Positions 10,586 to 21,399 of a stretch of 64,000 bases of DNA are shown one piece after another. Numbering within the stretch: the stretch's first letter is position 1; every line of letters begins with the position of its first letter. The notes below the pieces were generated by a model, which ran no database searches, was not told where the DNA came from, and saw only the letters and a list, made by a program, of their open reading frames with translations. The translations under genes and the position numbers were made by a program. Location: assembly GCF_905171765.1 (NCBI RefSeq), contig NC_053392.1, forward strand, positions 400,203,899 to 400,267,898. The letters are read 5' to 3'. The stretch is from Bufo bufo (Eukaryota; Chordata; Amphibia; Anura; Bufonidae).

Positions 10586-10990
10586 AGGGAACCTGTCACC
10601 GGGATTTTGTGTATAGAGCTGAGGACATGGGTTGCTAGATGGCTGCTAGCACATTCGCAATACCCAGTCCCCATAGCTCTGTGTGCTTTTATTGTGTAAA
10701 AAAACTGATTTGATACATATGCAAATTAACCTGAGATGAGTCCTGTCGATGAGATGAGTCAGGGATAGGACTCATCTCAGGTTAATTTGCATATGTAGGA
10801 AGAAAAGCCTGAAACCGCGCTGGCCACAAAAAAGGAACACCAGTAGTTACCACTATATAGTTGGAAGGAAATAGTTGATAGATACTGTTAGGTAGATTAG
10901 TAGAGCTCTGCCTACTTAGGATTCTGTCCATAAAATGCACTGACTATATGGTATACACTGGGATGGTCTCTATAGTGTAGGAAACCAAAC
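10586..10990. repeat. TTAA-flanked repeat beginning AGGGAACCTGTCACC, right end not found
   Basis: A TTAA (10582-10585) precedes AGGGAACCTGTCACCGGG, a start I associate with an abundant frog repeat family. It contains a perfect 30-bp inverted repeat, 10716-10745 and 10768-10797, separated by 22 bp. Confidence 0.5.
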
Positions 10991-11107
10991 AACCCAGCCG
11001 ACCATACCTAATTACAGACAGCGGTCCGACATGAATGTAAGACCTGCCGATTTAGCGTGTAAATCCCAGTACCTAATTGAAAGTTTATGCCCAGATACTC
11101 TGGCACA

Positions 11108-11303
11108 TCATCCATCGTGCAGCTGTATAACTTCTAGTCTCCCATTGACTTTCAATGGTGTTTATGACGGATCCGTCTTGGCTATATAAGACACAATACA
11201 ACCGGATCCGTTCATGATGGATGCATGCGGTTGTATTATTGTAACGGAAGTGTGTTTGCAGATCCATGAGGGATCCGCAAAAAACGCTAATGTGAAAGTA
11301 GCC
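11108..11303. repeat. Right part of a Harbinger-type MITE (GGCTACTTTC family)
   Basis: Ends GTGAAAGTAGCC followed by TAA. The inner sequence, including GACGGATCCGTCTTGGC, matches the right half of the complete copy at 15736-16210. The left end is missing. Confidence 0.65.
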
Positions 11304-12224
11304 TAAGCCATGTGGCCACTGAGCTCATAGGATCATCAGGATGTTCTGTGTGGGGCTTGAAGCTTGATGCTGCATTCTCTCCCTCTTGCTGCGCTGCCAA
11401 CTTTGGGTTCCACTCAGAATTTCCTGATGCTAGCTAGTGTCAGGACCTTATGAGCATTGTGGGATGAATGGCTTGCGCCTTTTCTAAACTCTGGGACCGC
11501 CCATTGTGTCAATGCGCACAGTGAAAATTTCAATGCCCTGCTGGGGTGAGAGACCCTTGAACTTGGAACAAGCACAGTGCAACCTAAATGCTGGACCTGT
11601 GGCAGGGAACGAGCCTAAAAAGGCTCTGAGCAGGGGAACTGTAGAACCTCTGCAACTACATGAAAAGGGAATATTGAAGTACTATATGTGGCTATACAAT
11701 GGCATACAGAGATAAATATAGAGAAAAGACCAAAAGTGGCCCACATGCCAAGACTATAATAGTAGTACATCAATGCATATTGTGACAAAATAAGGGGGCC
11801 AACTATAGAAGAATCTAAGTACCAGCCCCTGAATCCAGAACAAAACCTACAAAAAAAAATGGAGCTCACAGAGTACCAGTAAAAAAATATAATATTTTAT
11901 TAAATCACATAAATGTAAAAAGACATTGTCACTTTAAAAGGAAAGGTAGCAGAAAGAAACAACTCATCCTGGTCGTTACACAGACTAGATATTAATAATC
12001 TGTTATAAACTCTTATATAGAAAATTTAGTAAGGGTATGTCCCATATCTTAAATTATATAAGCAATAATAGCTAGAAGGAACCCATAATCCTTCACACCA
12101 ATTCATCAAAGAATAGCAGTAAAGTAATACCCGGGGTCAAAGAAATAAGTCTTCCCTTTGTAGGAAAACCTGGGACCTGCTACAAGGAACTTACCCAAAT
12201 GTTCTGTGTACACAAACCAGGATG
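11304..12224. other. Stretch without recognisable gene
   Basis: Only short unsupported frames. AT-rich sequence around 11880-12120 has no repeat ends that I can place. Confidence 0.5.
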
Positions 12225-12548
12225 GCGCTATCCTGGGGGATGGCAGTGTGTTCGGTGACATCACCGGCTCTGATAGGCGGGCTTTAGCGCTGCCCTAGCC
12301 GTTTTACTGGCTAGGGCAGCACTAAATCCCGCCCATCAGTGCCGGTGACGTCACCAGGCTTCCTGGCAGCCCCATGGAGAGCCCAGTACATCACCAGATC
12401 TCCAAAAAAATGCCTCTGCCCTGCACGATTTAGCGCAGGGCAAAGGAGGGCATCGGAGCATGAACTGCTCCGATGCTCAAGTCAGGGGGGCTGCCGGGGT
12501 GAAAATGGAGGGATGTCTGGGTTCAGCTCGGAACCCGGACAACCCCTT
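12225..12548. repeat. MITE right end with internal hairpin, TTAA flank
   Basis: Ends GGACAACCCCT followed by TTAA (12549-12552). An inner inverted pair, GCTGCCCTAGCC and GGCTAGGGCAGC near 12290-12325, can fold. The left boundary is uncertain. Confidence 0.55.
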
Positions 12549-13000
12549 TAAGTCAACACATAATGCTACAAGCAAACAAACTTTGTACTACGCAATAATA
12601 CGTTGTCTGTTCTACAGTGGCTCAGATCCCCAGGGTTGACTTTTAAGCAATGCCGCCTACATCTGACAGCAGAGAATATTTCTCTATGGAATTGTAATTA
12701 CATGATTTTTAATGCTGGTAAAAATACACCTTTGCAAAAGATGTTCAGCAACTTCAATTTTTTTTTTTTATGCCACAGTCCCAAGGAAATTGTTCCTTAT
12801 TGAGCACTGCAGAGTAGACGTTGTAATCCAGTCTGGGTCTAACTGGAGCTTCTGTGGAGAGTTTGATAGATAGACAGCACTGTTCTGTATACGGAATAAA
12901 CAATAATATACAAATATATGGTTATGTCGGCCATACACATTTAAGAGCTACAATCTCCACATAAAAATGTGCACTCAGACTGGTTAGAGGGACATGTATA

Positions 13001-13198
13001 AAGGGGTTGTCCAACTTATTTTTATTGATGACCTATCCTCGGGATAGGTCATCAGTATCAGTTAGGCGGGGATCCGACACCCGGCATGCCCGCTGGGTAG
13101 CTGTATGAAGGGAAGTCACACACCGTGCTGTCTTCTTTCTCTCTTCCTGTTCGCTGCTGCTATAATAGACTGGTTTTCTTAACACCCCCCCCCCCCCC
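13001..13198. repeat. Left part of an AAAGGGGTTGTCC MITE, ending in a C run
   Basis: Begins AAGGGGTTGTCCAAC and contains the palindrome GACCTATCCTCGGGATAGGTC. It is lost at a poly-C run at about 13182-13197. Confidence 0.5.
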
Positions 13199-13199
13199 A

Positions 13200-13493
13200 T
13201 AAGGCAAAACATTTCACATTTCAGAGTGGTCTTTTATTGTGGGCAGTTAAGGCACACCTGTGCAATATTCATGCTGTCTAATCAGCACCTTGATATGCCA
13301 CACCTGTGAGCTGGGATGGATTATCTCGGCAAAGGAGAAGTGCTCACTAACACAGATTTAGACAGATTTGTGAACAATATTTGAGAGTAATGGGTCTTTT
13401 GTTTATGTAGAAAATGTTTCAGATCTTTGAGTTCAGCTCATGCAAAATGGGAGCAAAACCGAAAGTGTTGCGTTTATATTTTTGTTCAGTGTA
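13200..13493. mobile_element. Tc1/mariner terminal fragment
   Basis: Non-coding end of a Tc1-like element. The segment from about 13380 to TTTTTGTTCAGTGTATA matches a Tc1-like terminus I recognise from fish and frogs. It ends at a TA before a TA-rich run. No transposase codons remain. Confidence 0.55.
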
Positions 13494-13795
13494 TAATATA
13501 TATATATATATTTGTGGTCGTGGTTAATGATAGCGAGAAGGAACTGACCCCATCTACGGCCCCCTTAACTCTAAAGCGGCTAGAATTATGCCGTAACCGC
13601 GGCGATGTAGGGACGCCTGAATAGAGGGCATCCCCTTAAGAGTAGTAATATGAAAGGGAGGGTGGGAGGGGGAAACAAAATGAGACGTTCATTGAGGGAG
13701 GGGCGTATGCAGTTTATAAAGGCAGCTACACCCCTCCCACAAATGCAGGCCAATAAATCGGCCTTTACACATATACACACACACACATACATATA

Positions 13796-14096
13796 CACAA
13801 ACTTATTCTCCACATACATATTTTACACATTTATATTAACCATATTGCACAATTACATTAACACATTATGGTTTTTATGTGTTTTTCATGTGTTTTTTTG
13901 TTAGAATTTTTTTTTTATGTTTTCTAATTGCTTTCTCATTTTGTCCTACATATTTTAATGCTCTTTAGAGCAAAACAAAAAACAAAACAAAAAAACTAAC
14001 AAATTTCTTACAAAAAACACATAAAAAGGGCATGAAAATGTAATTGTGCAATATGGAATATGTGAACAAATGTCTAAAATATGTATGTAGAGGATA
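13796..14096. repeat. Imperfect palindrome of about 300 bp
   Basis: CCATATTGCACAATTACAT at 13840-13858 is the exact reverse complement of 14038-14056. Flanking sequence also pairs (CATACATATTTT near 13812 with AAAATATGTATG near 14078). The centre is AT-rich. A CA/TA-rich run precedes it. Confidence 0.7.
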
Positions 14097-14109
14097 AATA
14101 ATTATATAT

Positions 14110-14555
14110 ACAGTATTCACAAAAAGTTAGGGATATTTGGCTTTCGGGTGAAATGTATGGAAAACTTAAAAAGTTCACACTACAGTGATATTATATAATG
14201 ACAGTAAGGCATTTAAGTAGAAGTACGCAATGGTGATTACACAACAGTATGCAACCCCCACAAAAATGTCAATGTCTAGATAACTTGTCATGTGACCTTG
14301 AGCAATTACAGCTCGACAACACCATCTCGTGCTGTTCACAAATTGACTTATTGTCTGCTGAGGCATGGCATCCCACTCCTCTTGAAGGGTGTCCCTCAGG
14401 TCATTAATGTTCTCGGGTACAGATTTACGAGCCTCTACATGGCGACTCAGCTGAACCCATAGGTTTTTAATGGGATTCAGGTCTGGGGAAAGTGCAGCCC
14501 CACTCCATTTGAGGTACCCCAGACCTTGCAGGTTGTTAAGCACGCAGACCACGCT
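14110..14555 (-). pseudogene. Tc1/mariner transposase C-terminal fragment
   Basis: The minus-strand frame at 14175-14552 reads through SPDLNPIKNLW, the third catalytic block of Tc1 transposases. It has Lys where the catalytic Glu should be. A helical tail follows (EEWDAMPQQTISQFVNS). The element's terminal repeat lies at 14111-14160 and begins CAGTATTCACAAAAAGTTAG after a TA. The N-terminal two thirds are missing. Confidence 0.82.
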
Positions 14556-14570
14556 GATGTAAATGGGTTC

Positions 14571-14800
14571 GAAGTGGAGGTCACCGTTATGGGGGCGCTG
14601 TGGAGGTCACCATTATGGGGGGCGCTGTGGAGGTCACCATTATGGAGGGCGCTGTGGAGGTCACCATTATGGAGGGCGCTGTGTAGGTCACCATTATGGG
14701 GGGCGCTGTGGAGGTCAGCGTTATGGGGGGCACTGTGGAGGTCAGCGTTATGAGGGGTGCTGTGGATATCATTGTTATGGGGGCGCTGTGCATGTCACTT
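14571..14800. repeat. Minisatellite, about 27-bp unit, about eight copies
   Basis: Units of the form GTCACCATTATGGGGGGCGC repeat with spacing of 26-27 bp. The first units are near-identical and the last ones diverge. Two repetitive frames across it are artefacts. Confidence 0.9.
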
Positions 14801-14809
14801 ATTGGGGCT

Positions 14810-15160
14810 CAGTATGAATTATTGTGCTAATGTGAATGATGATCGGCCCAGGAATCACAGTCCATGTGTCTGCCACATTTTCTAGGTGACCACAGCTTCA
14901 ATGACCTGAACTGACTGTATGATAGTAATGTATGATACAACCAGTCTGTATCTGACCGTGGGACGATAGTCATGCACTCACCTCATCATGTACTTACCCC
15001 CCGATCAGAGAGAGACTGGCTGTATCATAGATTACTGTGATCAGGTCAGGAGAGTGCGGTCGGCCTGGGAGATGCATGCTACAAACAGACCGAGTTTCCC
15101 AAGCTGATCATGGTTGTATCACACATGATAGGCCAAGATGAACACTTTAGCAGGCAGCAC
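14810..15160. other. Stretch without recognisable gene
   Basis: No supported frame, no clear terminal repeats. Several short phrases containing GTATCATA or TATGATAC suggest a decayed palindromic repeat. Confidence 0.4.
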
Positions 15161-15169
15161 CAAAAAAGA

Positions 15170-15560
15170 TAGGATTAGGGCTCATGCACACCACCTTATC
15201 CGTTTTGCGGTCTGTAGGTTGCAGATTTACTAAATAAGGATACAGTCCATGTGAAATCCACATTTTTTTTGCAGTCCTATTGACTTCTATAGGTTCGAGG
15301 TCTGCATTTTGAGGACCAGAATAGGACGTGTTCTATTTTTGCAGAACTGACATACGGATGTGGGAAGCACACTGATGACGTACATGTGTTTGCCACAACC
15401 ACATATCAGTTTCGCAAACAATAGGGCATGTCCTATTCTGGTCCTCAAAATACAGACCTCGAACTCATAGAACTCAATGGGATTGCAAACAAATGCAGAT
15501 CGCATATGGACAGTATGCTTATTTAGCGGATACATGACTTGCAGACTTCAAAATGCATAT
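15170..15560. repeat. Palindromic MITE fragment (TTAGGGCTCATGCACAC end)
   Basis: The left end resembles the Harbinger-type copy at 32002. Inner segments pair with each other: GGTTCGAGGTCTGCATTTTG near 15292 with CAAAATACAGACCTCGAAC near 15445. The right end is missing. Confidence 0.6.
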
Positions 15561-15735
15561 GGTCAAGGGGTTAGATACACAGCTCAGCAGGCAGGATCAT
15601 ACAAGGTGGGATTAGATACACACTTCAGCAGGCAGTATCACACACAACAGGCTATGTATATTCATATAAGATTTGCACAATGTTCAGGAAGATTGCAGTC
15701 CTAACATTCTCCTGTAAACATTTTGATACACCTTA

Positions 15736-16210
15736 GGCTACTTTCGCACTGGCGTTTTGGCTTTCCGTTTGTAAGATTTGTTCAGGGCTCTCACAAGGGG
15801 TCCAAAACGGATCAGTTTTGCCCTATTGCATTCTGAATGGAAAGGGATCCGCTCAGAATGGATCAGTTTGCCTCCGTTCCGTCTCCATTCCACTTTGGAG
15901 GTGGACAACAAAACGCTGCTTGCAGCGTTTTGGTGTCCGGCTGACGAAACTGAGTCAAACTGATCCGTTCTGAAACACAATGTAAGTCGATGGGGACGGA
16001 TCCGTTTTCTATGACACAATCTGGCACAATAGAAAAGGGATCAGTCCTCCGTTGATTTTTAATGGTGTTCAAGACGGATCCGTCTTGGCTATGTTACAGA
16101 TAATACAAACGGATCCGTTCTGAACGGATGCAGATGGTTGTATTAGCTGAACGGATCAGTCTGTGCAGATCCATGACGGATCCGCACCAAACGCAAGTGT
16201 GAAAGTAGCC
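15736..16210. mobile_element. Harbinger-type MITE H1 (475 bp, TTA duplication)
   Basis: Ends GGCTACTTTCGCACT and, inverted, GGCTACTTTCACACT. TTA flanks both sides (15733-15735 and 16211-16213). A 3-bp TWA duplication is the Harbinger signature. No coding capacity. Confidence 0.8.
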
Positions 16211-16213
16211 TTA

Positions 16214-16980
16214 GGCCTCTTGCAGACGAGCGTGTCCGGATAAAGTCCGGATGCGTTGTGGGTGCGTTGCGGCAAACCCGCGCGAGTAGGTGCCAAATTG
16301 CAGTCAGTTTTGACTGCGATTGCGTTCCGTTGTTCAGTTTTTATCGCGTGGGTGCAATGCGTTTTGCACGCGCGTGATAAAAAACTGAATGTGGTACCCA
16401 GACCCGAACTTCTTCATTGAAGTTCAGGTTTGGGTTAGGTGTTGTGTAGATTGTATTATTTCCCCTTATAACATGGTTATAAGGGAAAATAATAGCATTC
16501 TGAATACAGAATGCATAGTACAATAGGGCTGGAGGGGTTAAAAAAAATAAGATAATAATTTAACTCACCTTAATCCACTTGTTCGTGCAGCCGGCATCTC
16601 TTCTGTCTTCTTCTTTGAGGAATAGGACCTTTGATGACGTCACAAGCGCTCATCACATGGTCCGTCACATGATCTTTTACCATGGTGATGGATCATGTGA
16701 CGGACCATGTGATGAGCGTAGTGACGTCACCACAGGTTCTTTTCCTGTGCACAGCAAAGATGAAGACAGAAGAGAAGCCGGGCTGCGCGATCAAGTGGAT
16801 TAGGGTGAGTTAAATTATTATTTTTTTTTAACCCCTCCAGCCCTATTGTACTAAGCATTCTGTATTAAGAATGCTATTATTTTCCCTTATAACCATGTCA
16901 AGGGAAAATAATAATGATCGGGTGTCCATTCACCTCACGCATTGCACCCGCATGGAAATCTCGCTCGTGTGAAAGGGGCC
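16214..16980. mobile_element. Harbinger-type fold-back MITE H2 (767 bp, TTA duplication)
   Basis: Starts GGCCTCTTGCAGACGAGCG and ends with the inverse of GGCCCCTTTCACACGAGCG, between TTA at 16211-16213 and 16981-16983. Most of its length is one long palindrome; for example, the arms around the GATGACGTCAC / GTGACGTCAC pair at 16630 and 16720 match closely. It shares its left TTA with H1. Confidence 0.8.
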
Positions 16981-16983
16981 TTA

Positions 16984-17740
16984 GAATTCATTGTTCCCTA
17001 AAAACAGCCCCGAACAGCCCCGAACTGTTGATTCACAATAGGATAGGGTTTTGGTGTTGGCATGCAGACATATTGTGGAACTAATATTTGCAGTGAACAA
17101 TGGTCCAAAATGCTACCTCACCGCAAATTATACTGCAGCTACAGGAAACATTTGGTGAAGGCAATTATAACAACAAGGGGGTCTACAGGTTAATAAAATA
17201 AAGTGTTCACTTTTTTTTTTATCTTGAACTGCTTTTTTTTACTCAACATGCTCAACAAAAAGACATCAATGGTACAACTGTTTGGGTGTTATCTATTTAC
17301 TTAGATTATTTCGGTCTATAATTGTAGGTAATATGCCTGCAGAGTGTCCATTTAACTAAAATACAAAAGACCACCTGTTGGAGAGACCACCCCCTTATTC
17401 CAGTGTGACCGCTGTTTAAGGCAATTCTTAAAGGTCATCTTTAAAAACGATTTCATTTTAGTTGCAAACAGCTCCAGCTCCAACAGGCCATGGTAAAATC
17501 TAATAATAATCTTTATTTATATAGTGCTAACATATTCCACAGCATTTTTCTCAAGTTCTGCAGTAAATAAGACAAAAGACAAACAAACAGCTTTTCAGAC
17601 ATAATGGCACCCTGGTCACCTATCCCCAGACATAATTTATATTAATGAGTGTTCTGAAAGTATTAATAAAAGATCTGCTTATGCTGCTATAAGATGGTGA
17701 AAGCCTTGTATGGATATGCCTTTAATGTGTGGGGATCTTC
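16984..17740. other. Stretch without recognisable gene
   Basis: No supported frame. A segment near 17500-17570 (TCTTTATTTATATAGTGCTAACATATTCC) resembles a widespread amphibian repeat tail, possibly of a SINE or LINE. I cannot name the family. Confidence 0.4.
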
Positions 17741-17744
17741 ATAT

Positions 17745-18140
17745 TTATTGTAGTAGCGGTAGGGATAGAACAAAAACAGTCGGGGAGAGAGCAGAGCCCT
17801 CTTTAGTACCATTTAAAATACCCAGGGGAGGAGTGAGGGAGTTGTTTAGACATAATCTAGCAGAGGTATGTGTGTATAGAGTAAAGGACAGATGTGGTAA
17901 GCTTCTCATGTAGGTCCAGTCCACCCTATCAAAGGCTTTCTCTGCATCTGTTACTAATAAGACCAGGGGAAGTTTCCTAGGTTTGCTATTTGTATAAGGT
18001 GTAACAGCTAGGGTGTTGTCTCTCTTCTCTTTTGGCCACAAATCCCACTTGTTCTGGTTTTATTTGAGTCAGCATTATCAATTTCATTCATTGAGCTAGA
18101 AGGTTTGTGTATATTTTTACATCAACACTCAGAAGTGATA
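17745..18140 (-). pseudogene. L1/Tx1 LINE reverse transcriptase fragment
   Basis: On the minus strand, DAEKAFDRVDW is the RT block A signature of L1-like LINEs. Downstream, GTKEGSALSP corresponds to the GT-QG-PLSP block. The stretch between them is shorter than in functional L1. Upstream codons read like the EQVGFVAKREERQ block. Frameshifts and a deletion make it dead. Confidence 0.75.
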
Positions 18141-19093
18141 TGGGTCTATTGTTTGACTCTTCATGAAAACTTACATTTACTTATTTAAGGGGTACTAAAA
18201 AAGCATGAATTAATAATGAAATTATCTCCCTACCTTAATCCTTAGGCATACGAGTATGCCTGACTGGAGACTGTACTTCAAATCCGTTCACATTTCACAC
18301 ACTATAGACTGGATTAGACTAAAAAACTCTAAAGATAGGTAAAAGGGGACCTCTCACCAATTTCTCCAACGATATCACTATGATCACACTCAACATATGG
18401 AATTCCTTGAGATCATCCTTCAAATTAGGCAATTTATAGACTGCCTCCCTAATCAACATAACTTCCTCTAGATAGATTTCTACTATGGTATACCCCAGGA
18501 CACATCCAGTTCTCTACTCCAAACTCCCTACACTCCATTTAACTGAAGGCTCTGGCATCTCTTTATAAGTCATCCATAACTACTAAGAGAGAACTTGCCA
18601 TGTTTTAAAAGCTTTCCTCTCAAACCAAATCACCCAAGACACCTCTTATTCGAGCTCTATAGCCATCTCCAGATCTATCTCTTCATGGAAAAATAACTTC
18701 TTTGACCACATAACTGAAGTGTGAACGTGGCCTGTTATTTCCATCAGGTGTGAATCAAAAGCCCAGAACAGGCGCAGATCTTTCCATTATACCTTATCTC
18801 TGTGTAGGCTTCACTACTGGTTTTGACTCATAATAACTGATGGAATTAACTGACCAAATAAATGAAGTGCGAACTTGGCCTTAGTCTCGCTAAATGCAGA
18901 AGAAATAAAACATATATTTGAGGTCTCATAGTCTGTTGTGTTGTATCCGTATGCAATAAAACTGAAAATAAACTATCAATGGTATTCCACTCCAACTAAA
19001 CTCAAACTAATGAACAGACTACCATCTGATATCTGCTGGAGGTGTCTACAAGAACCTATATTCTTGTAGTCAAACAAAACAATGGCTGATCTT

Positions 19094-19470
19094 AGGGAGA
19101 CCAGCTACAGAAAACACTGTGGAGCCTCATTTAAGAGTCTCGACACAGCAATCCAAACTGCAAAGCTCCCTGGGAAACAGTGATGTGCAAAATAATTGTG
19201 GAGCCCCAGTTATGGGTCTTCAACACAGTGAAAGCCAGATATCCCTCAAAGGAAGGATAAACGAGCAAAGGGGTGTCCCCATTACAGAGATCACCAAATC
19301 CACCATATGAAGTGACCCCTATGTCAAGATCCGCTCTTTAACAAGCTTTAAGGATGTGACGGGGAAGACCTAAGCCAGTTATCAATCCACAGACAGCTGT
19401 TTCGGGGTGTTGCCCCTCATCAGTGTCGAGTAGGATTCTGGCTAACCGGGAGCAATGCCTTGGAGACTAC
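19094..19470 (-). mobile_element. Small retroposon carrying a hammerhead ribozyme (377 bp)
   Basis: Flanked by identical 24-bp target duplications (19070-19093 and 19471-19494, starting TCAAACAAAACAATGG) inside the L1 fragment. No protein frame. It contains two similar blocks (TGTGGAGCC...GTCT...ACACAG near 19118 and 19197). A hammerhead lies near the 5' end in minus sense. Non-autonomous Penelope-like elements with hammerheads are known and this fits, but the family is inferred. Confidence 0.75.
19373..19443 (-). ncRNA. Hammerhead ribozyme (type I, minimal helix III)
   Basis: Read on the minus strand, 71 nt. Core CTGATGA is followed by helix II (GGGG, loop CAACA, CCCC), GAAA, and a tiny helix III (AC, loop AGCT, GT). 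The cleavage triplet is GTC (+ strand 19392-19394). Helix I forms from three paired blocks with bulges: ACA/TGT, AATCC/GGATT and AGCCAG/CTGGCT. Every conserved core base is present. Such short helix III forms are known from Penelope-like elements and newt satellite DNA, where they act best as dimers. Activity is untested. Confidence 0.88.
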
Positions 19471-20204
19471 TCAAACAAAACAATGGCTGATCTTTCTTGT
19501 AGTGGCACTGTTCTGTTATAAACACATTCTGATCCCGGGCCACCTTAATCATCTAAAACATATGCTCCTTCAGGGAGGCCCCCATGCCAACAACACTACG
19601 CCTCAATATCCATGTGCCCCAAATGCCGAAGGTCACTCAATAACTGTTTCTTATGCTGTCACCAGCTGCCAAAATGATATCACTAATGTGGAACCAACCA
19701 AAACTCCCCACCATCACTCACTGGCTACAGAAGATTGATCATATCTATCAGATGGGGAAGCTATCTGCATAGGTGAGTCACAATCCCATACCCGCTTCTT
19801 ACAGATTTGAAAACCATGGACGAACTTTAGATACTCTGAGTTCACTGCTTTGTACATGAAAACATCTCCGTCTAATCCAAAACAACAGATCATATGTCTG
19901 TTATCCTACCATTTTCTTCCCCTCGGTCTCTTTACCTTGACACTCCTTATCTTGAGTTTCATTTTGTTATTCAATAACATATCCACAGGGAATAATCTTT
20001 AAAATACTTGCAAAGCCCCAACCTAACTTATATAATTAAAAACATGATTGACACAAGCTAACTTTGTCATTTGACGACTATAAACATTATTTTGTTTGTA
20101 TTGTCTAAAATGTCTTTAATAAAAAATAAAATTTAAAAGAAAAAAAGGTACAGTCAATTGTCTCAAATGACTGTACCTAGATCAAATTTGCCTGATGCAG
20201 ACAT

Positions 20205-20369
20205 GCAAACATGGAAAAGTGCACTTGTGCTGTGTTGTCAGAACCCTTTGTTTTAATGTCACTTTCGTACTCCCTAAATCAGCGTGCACAAGTTTCGTAG
20301 GGAGTACGAAAGTGACATTAAAACAAAGGGTTCTGACAACACAGCGCAAGGGCACTTTTCCATGTTTGC
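20205..20369. repeat. Inverted duplication, about 72-bp arms
   Basis: 20205-20276 pairs with 20298-20369 with few mismatches around a 21-bp centre. The right arm continues into the GIY-YIG coding sequence; the left arm is a reversed copy of it. Inverted partial copies are common in Penelope-like insertions. Confidence 0.85.
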
Positions 20370-20790
20370 ACTGTCTCCAGTGCTCCCACATAATTAGGGG
20401 TCCCACTTTCTACCACCCACATAATGGACGACCATTCCCCATAGAGGGTTTTTTCACCTGTGAATCCACGAATGTGGTCTATTTAATAAAATGTCCATGT
20501 GGCCTGTTATATATTGGGGAGACGACACAAACAATCAGGGATCACATTGGAAAACATAAATCAACAATTAGAACAAAAAATCTTGTTACCCATCCCGTTT
20601 CATTTTGATCAGTGCAAACATACTATAGCCCAACTTAGGTTTCAGATACTTGAACAGATCAAAAGACCAAGGAGAGGTGGGGATATTAGGAGGCTATTAT
20701 GACGTCGAGAGACCTATTGGATCCATACGTTGGACACTTTGCATCCTAGGGGCCTAAACAGGGACTATGAGATCATGCATATTTGAGATC
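20298..20790 (+). pseudogene. GIY-YIG endonuclease domain of a Penelope-like element
   Basis: Frame 20195-20608 reads a Cys-rich block, then VVYLIKCPCGLLYIGETTQ, the GIY-YIG core with Penelope-style spacing. It continues with RDHIGKHKSTI. A frameshift near 20600 moves the reading to the frame ending at 20702 (FQILEQIKRPRRGGDIRRLL), and further codons run to about 20780. The nuclease nicks target DNA for reverse transcription. Broken, with no RT upstream. Confidence 0.85.
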
Positions 20791-21065
20791 TGATTTATTC
20801 ATAAGATTTATGATCTCATTATATAAAAAAAAATTTCAGACATCCACGGTCCATTGAAGGATCCCACATCTGACAATATGGTATTTGGATACATATTTAC
20901 TCAGGTTACTTTGATTCATTTGTTTTCTTTGCCCTTCTATATATTGCTGAGTTAATTGTATGAAGTGATTGTTTAATTAGTTTCCGCCCTTGTGGGCGTG
21001 ACATCATGAGAGGCGGTACCTTATATTTTTCCTTATATATACCTGTATCCTTGGAGTATATTCTT

Positions 21066-21115
21066 ACCTGTTGATAAAGGCATGCTTGCTGAAATGCGTC
21101 CTGGGTGTAGGACAT
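21066..21115 (+). ncRNA. Degenerate hammerhead-like motif of the Penelope-like element
   Basis: TTGATAA, a weak stem, GAAA, then TGCGTC lie in hammerhead order about 290 bp after the GIY-YIG codons. CTGATGA is altered at two positions and helix II is poor, so it is probably inactive. Confidence 0.4.
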
Positions 21116-21399
21116 ATCGATTTGATTTGATGCAATAAAAACAAAAAAAACATCATACTATCAAGACACGACTGCTGGGATTTCTTCTATACCATTAGTG
21201 GAGATTGCTCCTATCCCATGCAGCGTGCACAGGGTGAGTGCTGGCTGATCCATTTTCCAATAGAATAACGTGACTGCATCGGGCCCCGCTGCCGTTCCTA
21301 AACCAGATTCCGGCCCCCAGCCCCTCCTCCCTCCCCACTGATACACCCTCCGGCTGCACTGTGCAGCATGCGGTCGGCGGTGTATCAGTGTAAACTGCA

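Larger units (their letters stand above)
18230..20140 (+). pseudogene. L1/Tx1 LINE ORF2 C-terminal fragment and 3' tail
   Basis: Frame remnants include a terminal block ending LPSDICWRC (about 19020-19050), the Cys-rich end typical of L1/Tx1 ORF2. Two later insertions cut it: about 18705-18890 (a repeat bounded by GAAGTGTGAACGTGGCC and GAAGTGCGAACTTGGCC), and the ribozyme retroposon at 19094-19470. The sequence then resumes at 19471 and runs to an A-rich end near 20140. Confidence 0.6.
20182..21145 (+). mobile_element. Penelope-like retroelement, 3' fragment
   Basis: Contains the GIY-YIG endonuclease end of a Penelope-like polyprotein, then a 3' region with a degenerate hammerhead-like stretch and an A-rich end near 21135-21145. 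The reverse transcriptase is missing. The left end is an inverted duplication (20205-20369). Confidence 0.8.

Noticed and set aside
14563..14817. Plus- and minus-strand frames of repetitive Gly/His or Thr/Ala/Pro-rich protein
   Set aside because: They are produced by the 27-bp minisatellite; the reading changes frame with unit length and has no start context.
15292..15310. GGTTCGAGGTC as a tRNA-type B box (SINE promoter)
   Set aside because: No A box at proper spacing, and the phrase is one arm of a MITE palindrome.
20195..20702. Host GIY-YIG nuclease gene
   Set aside because: The Cys-rich lead-in, spacing, frameshift and hammerhead-like 3' end fit a Penelope-like retroelement.
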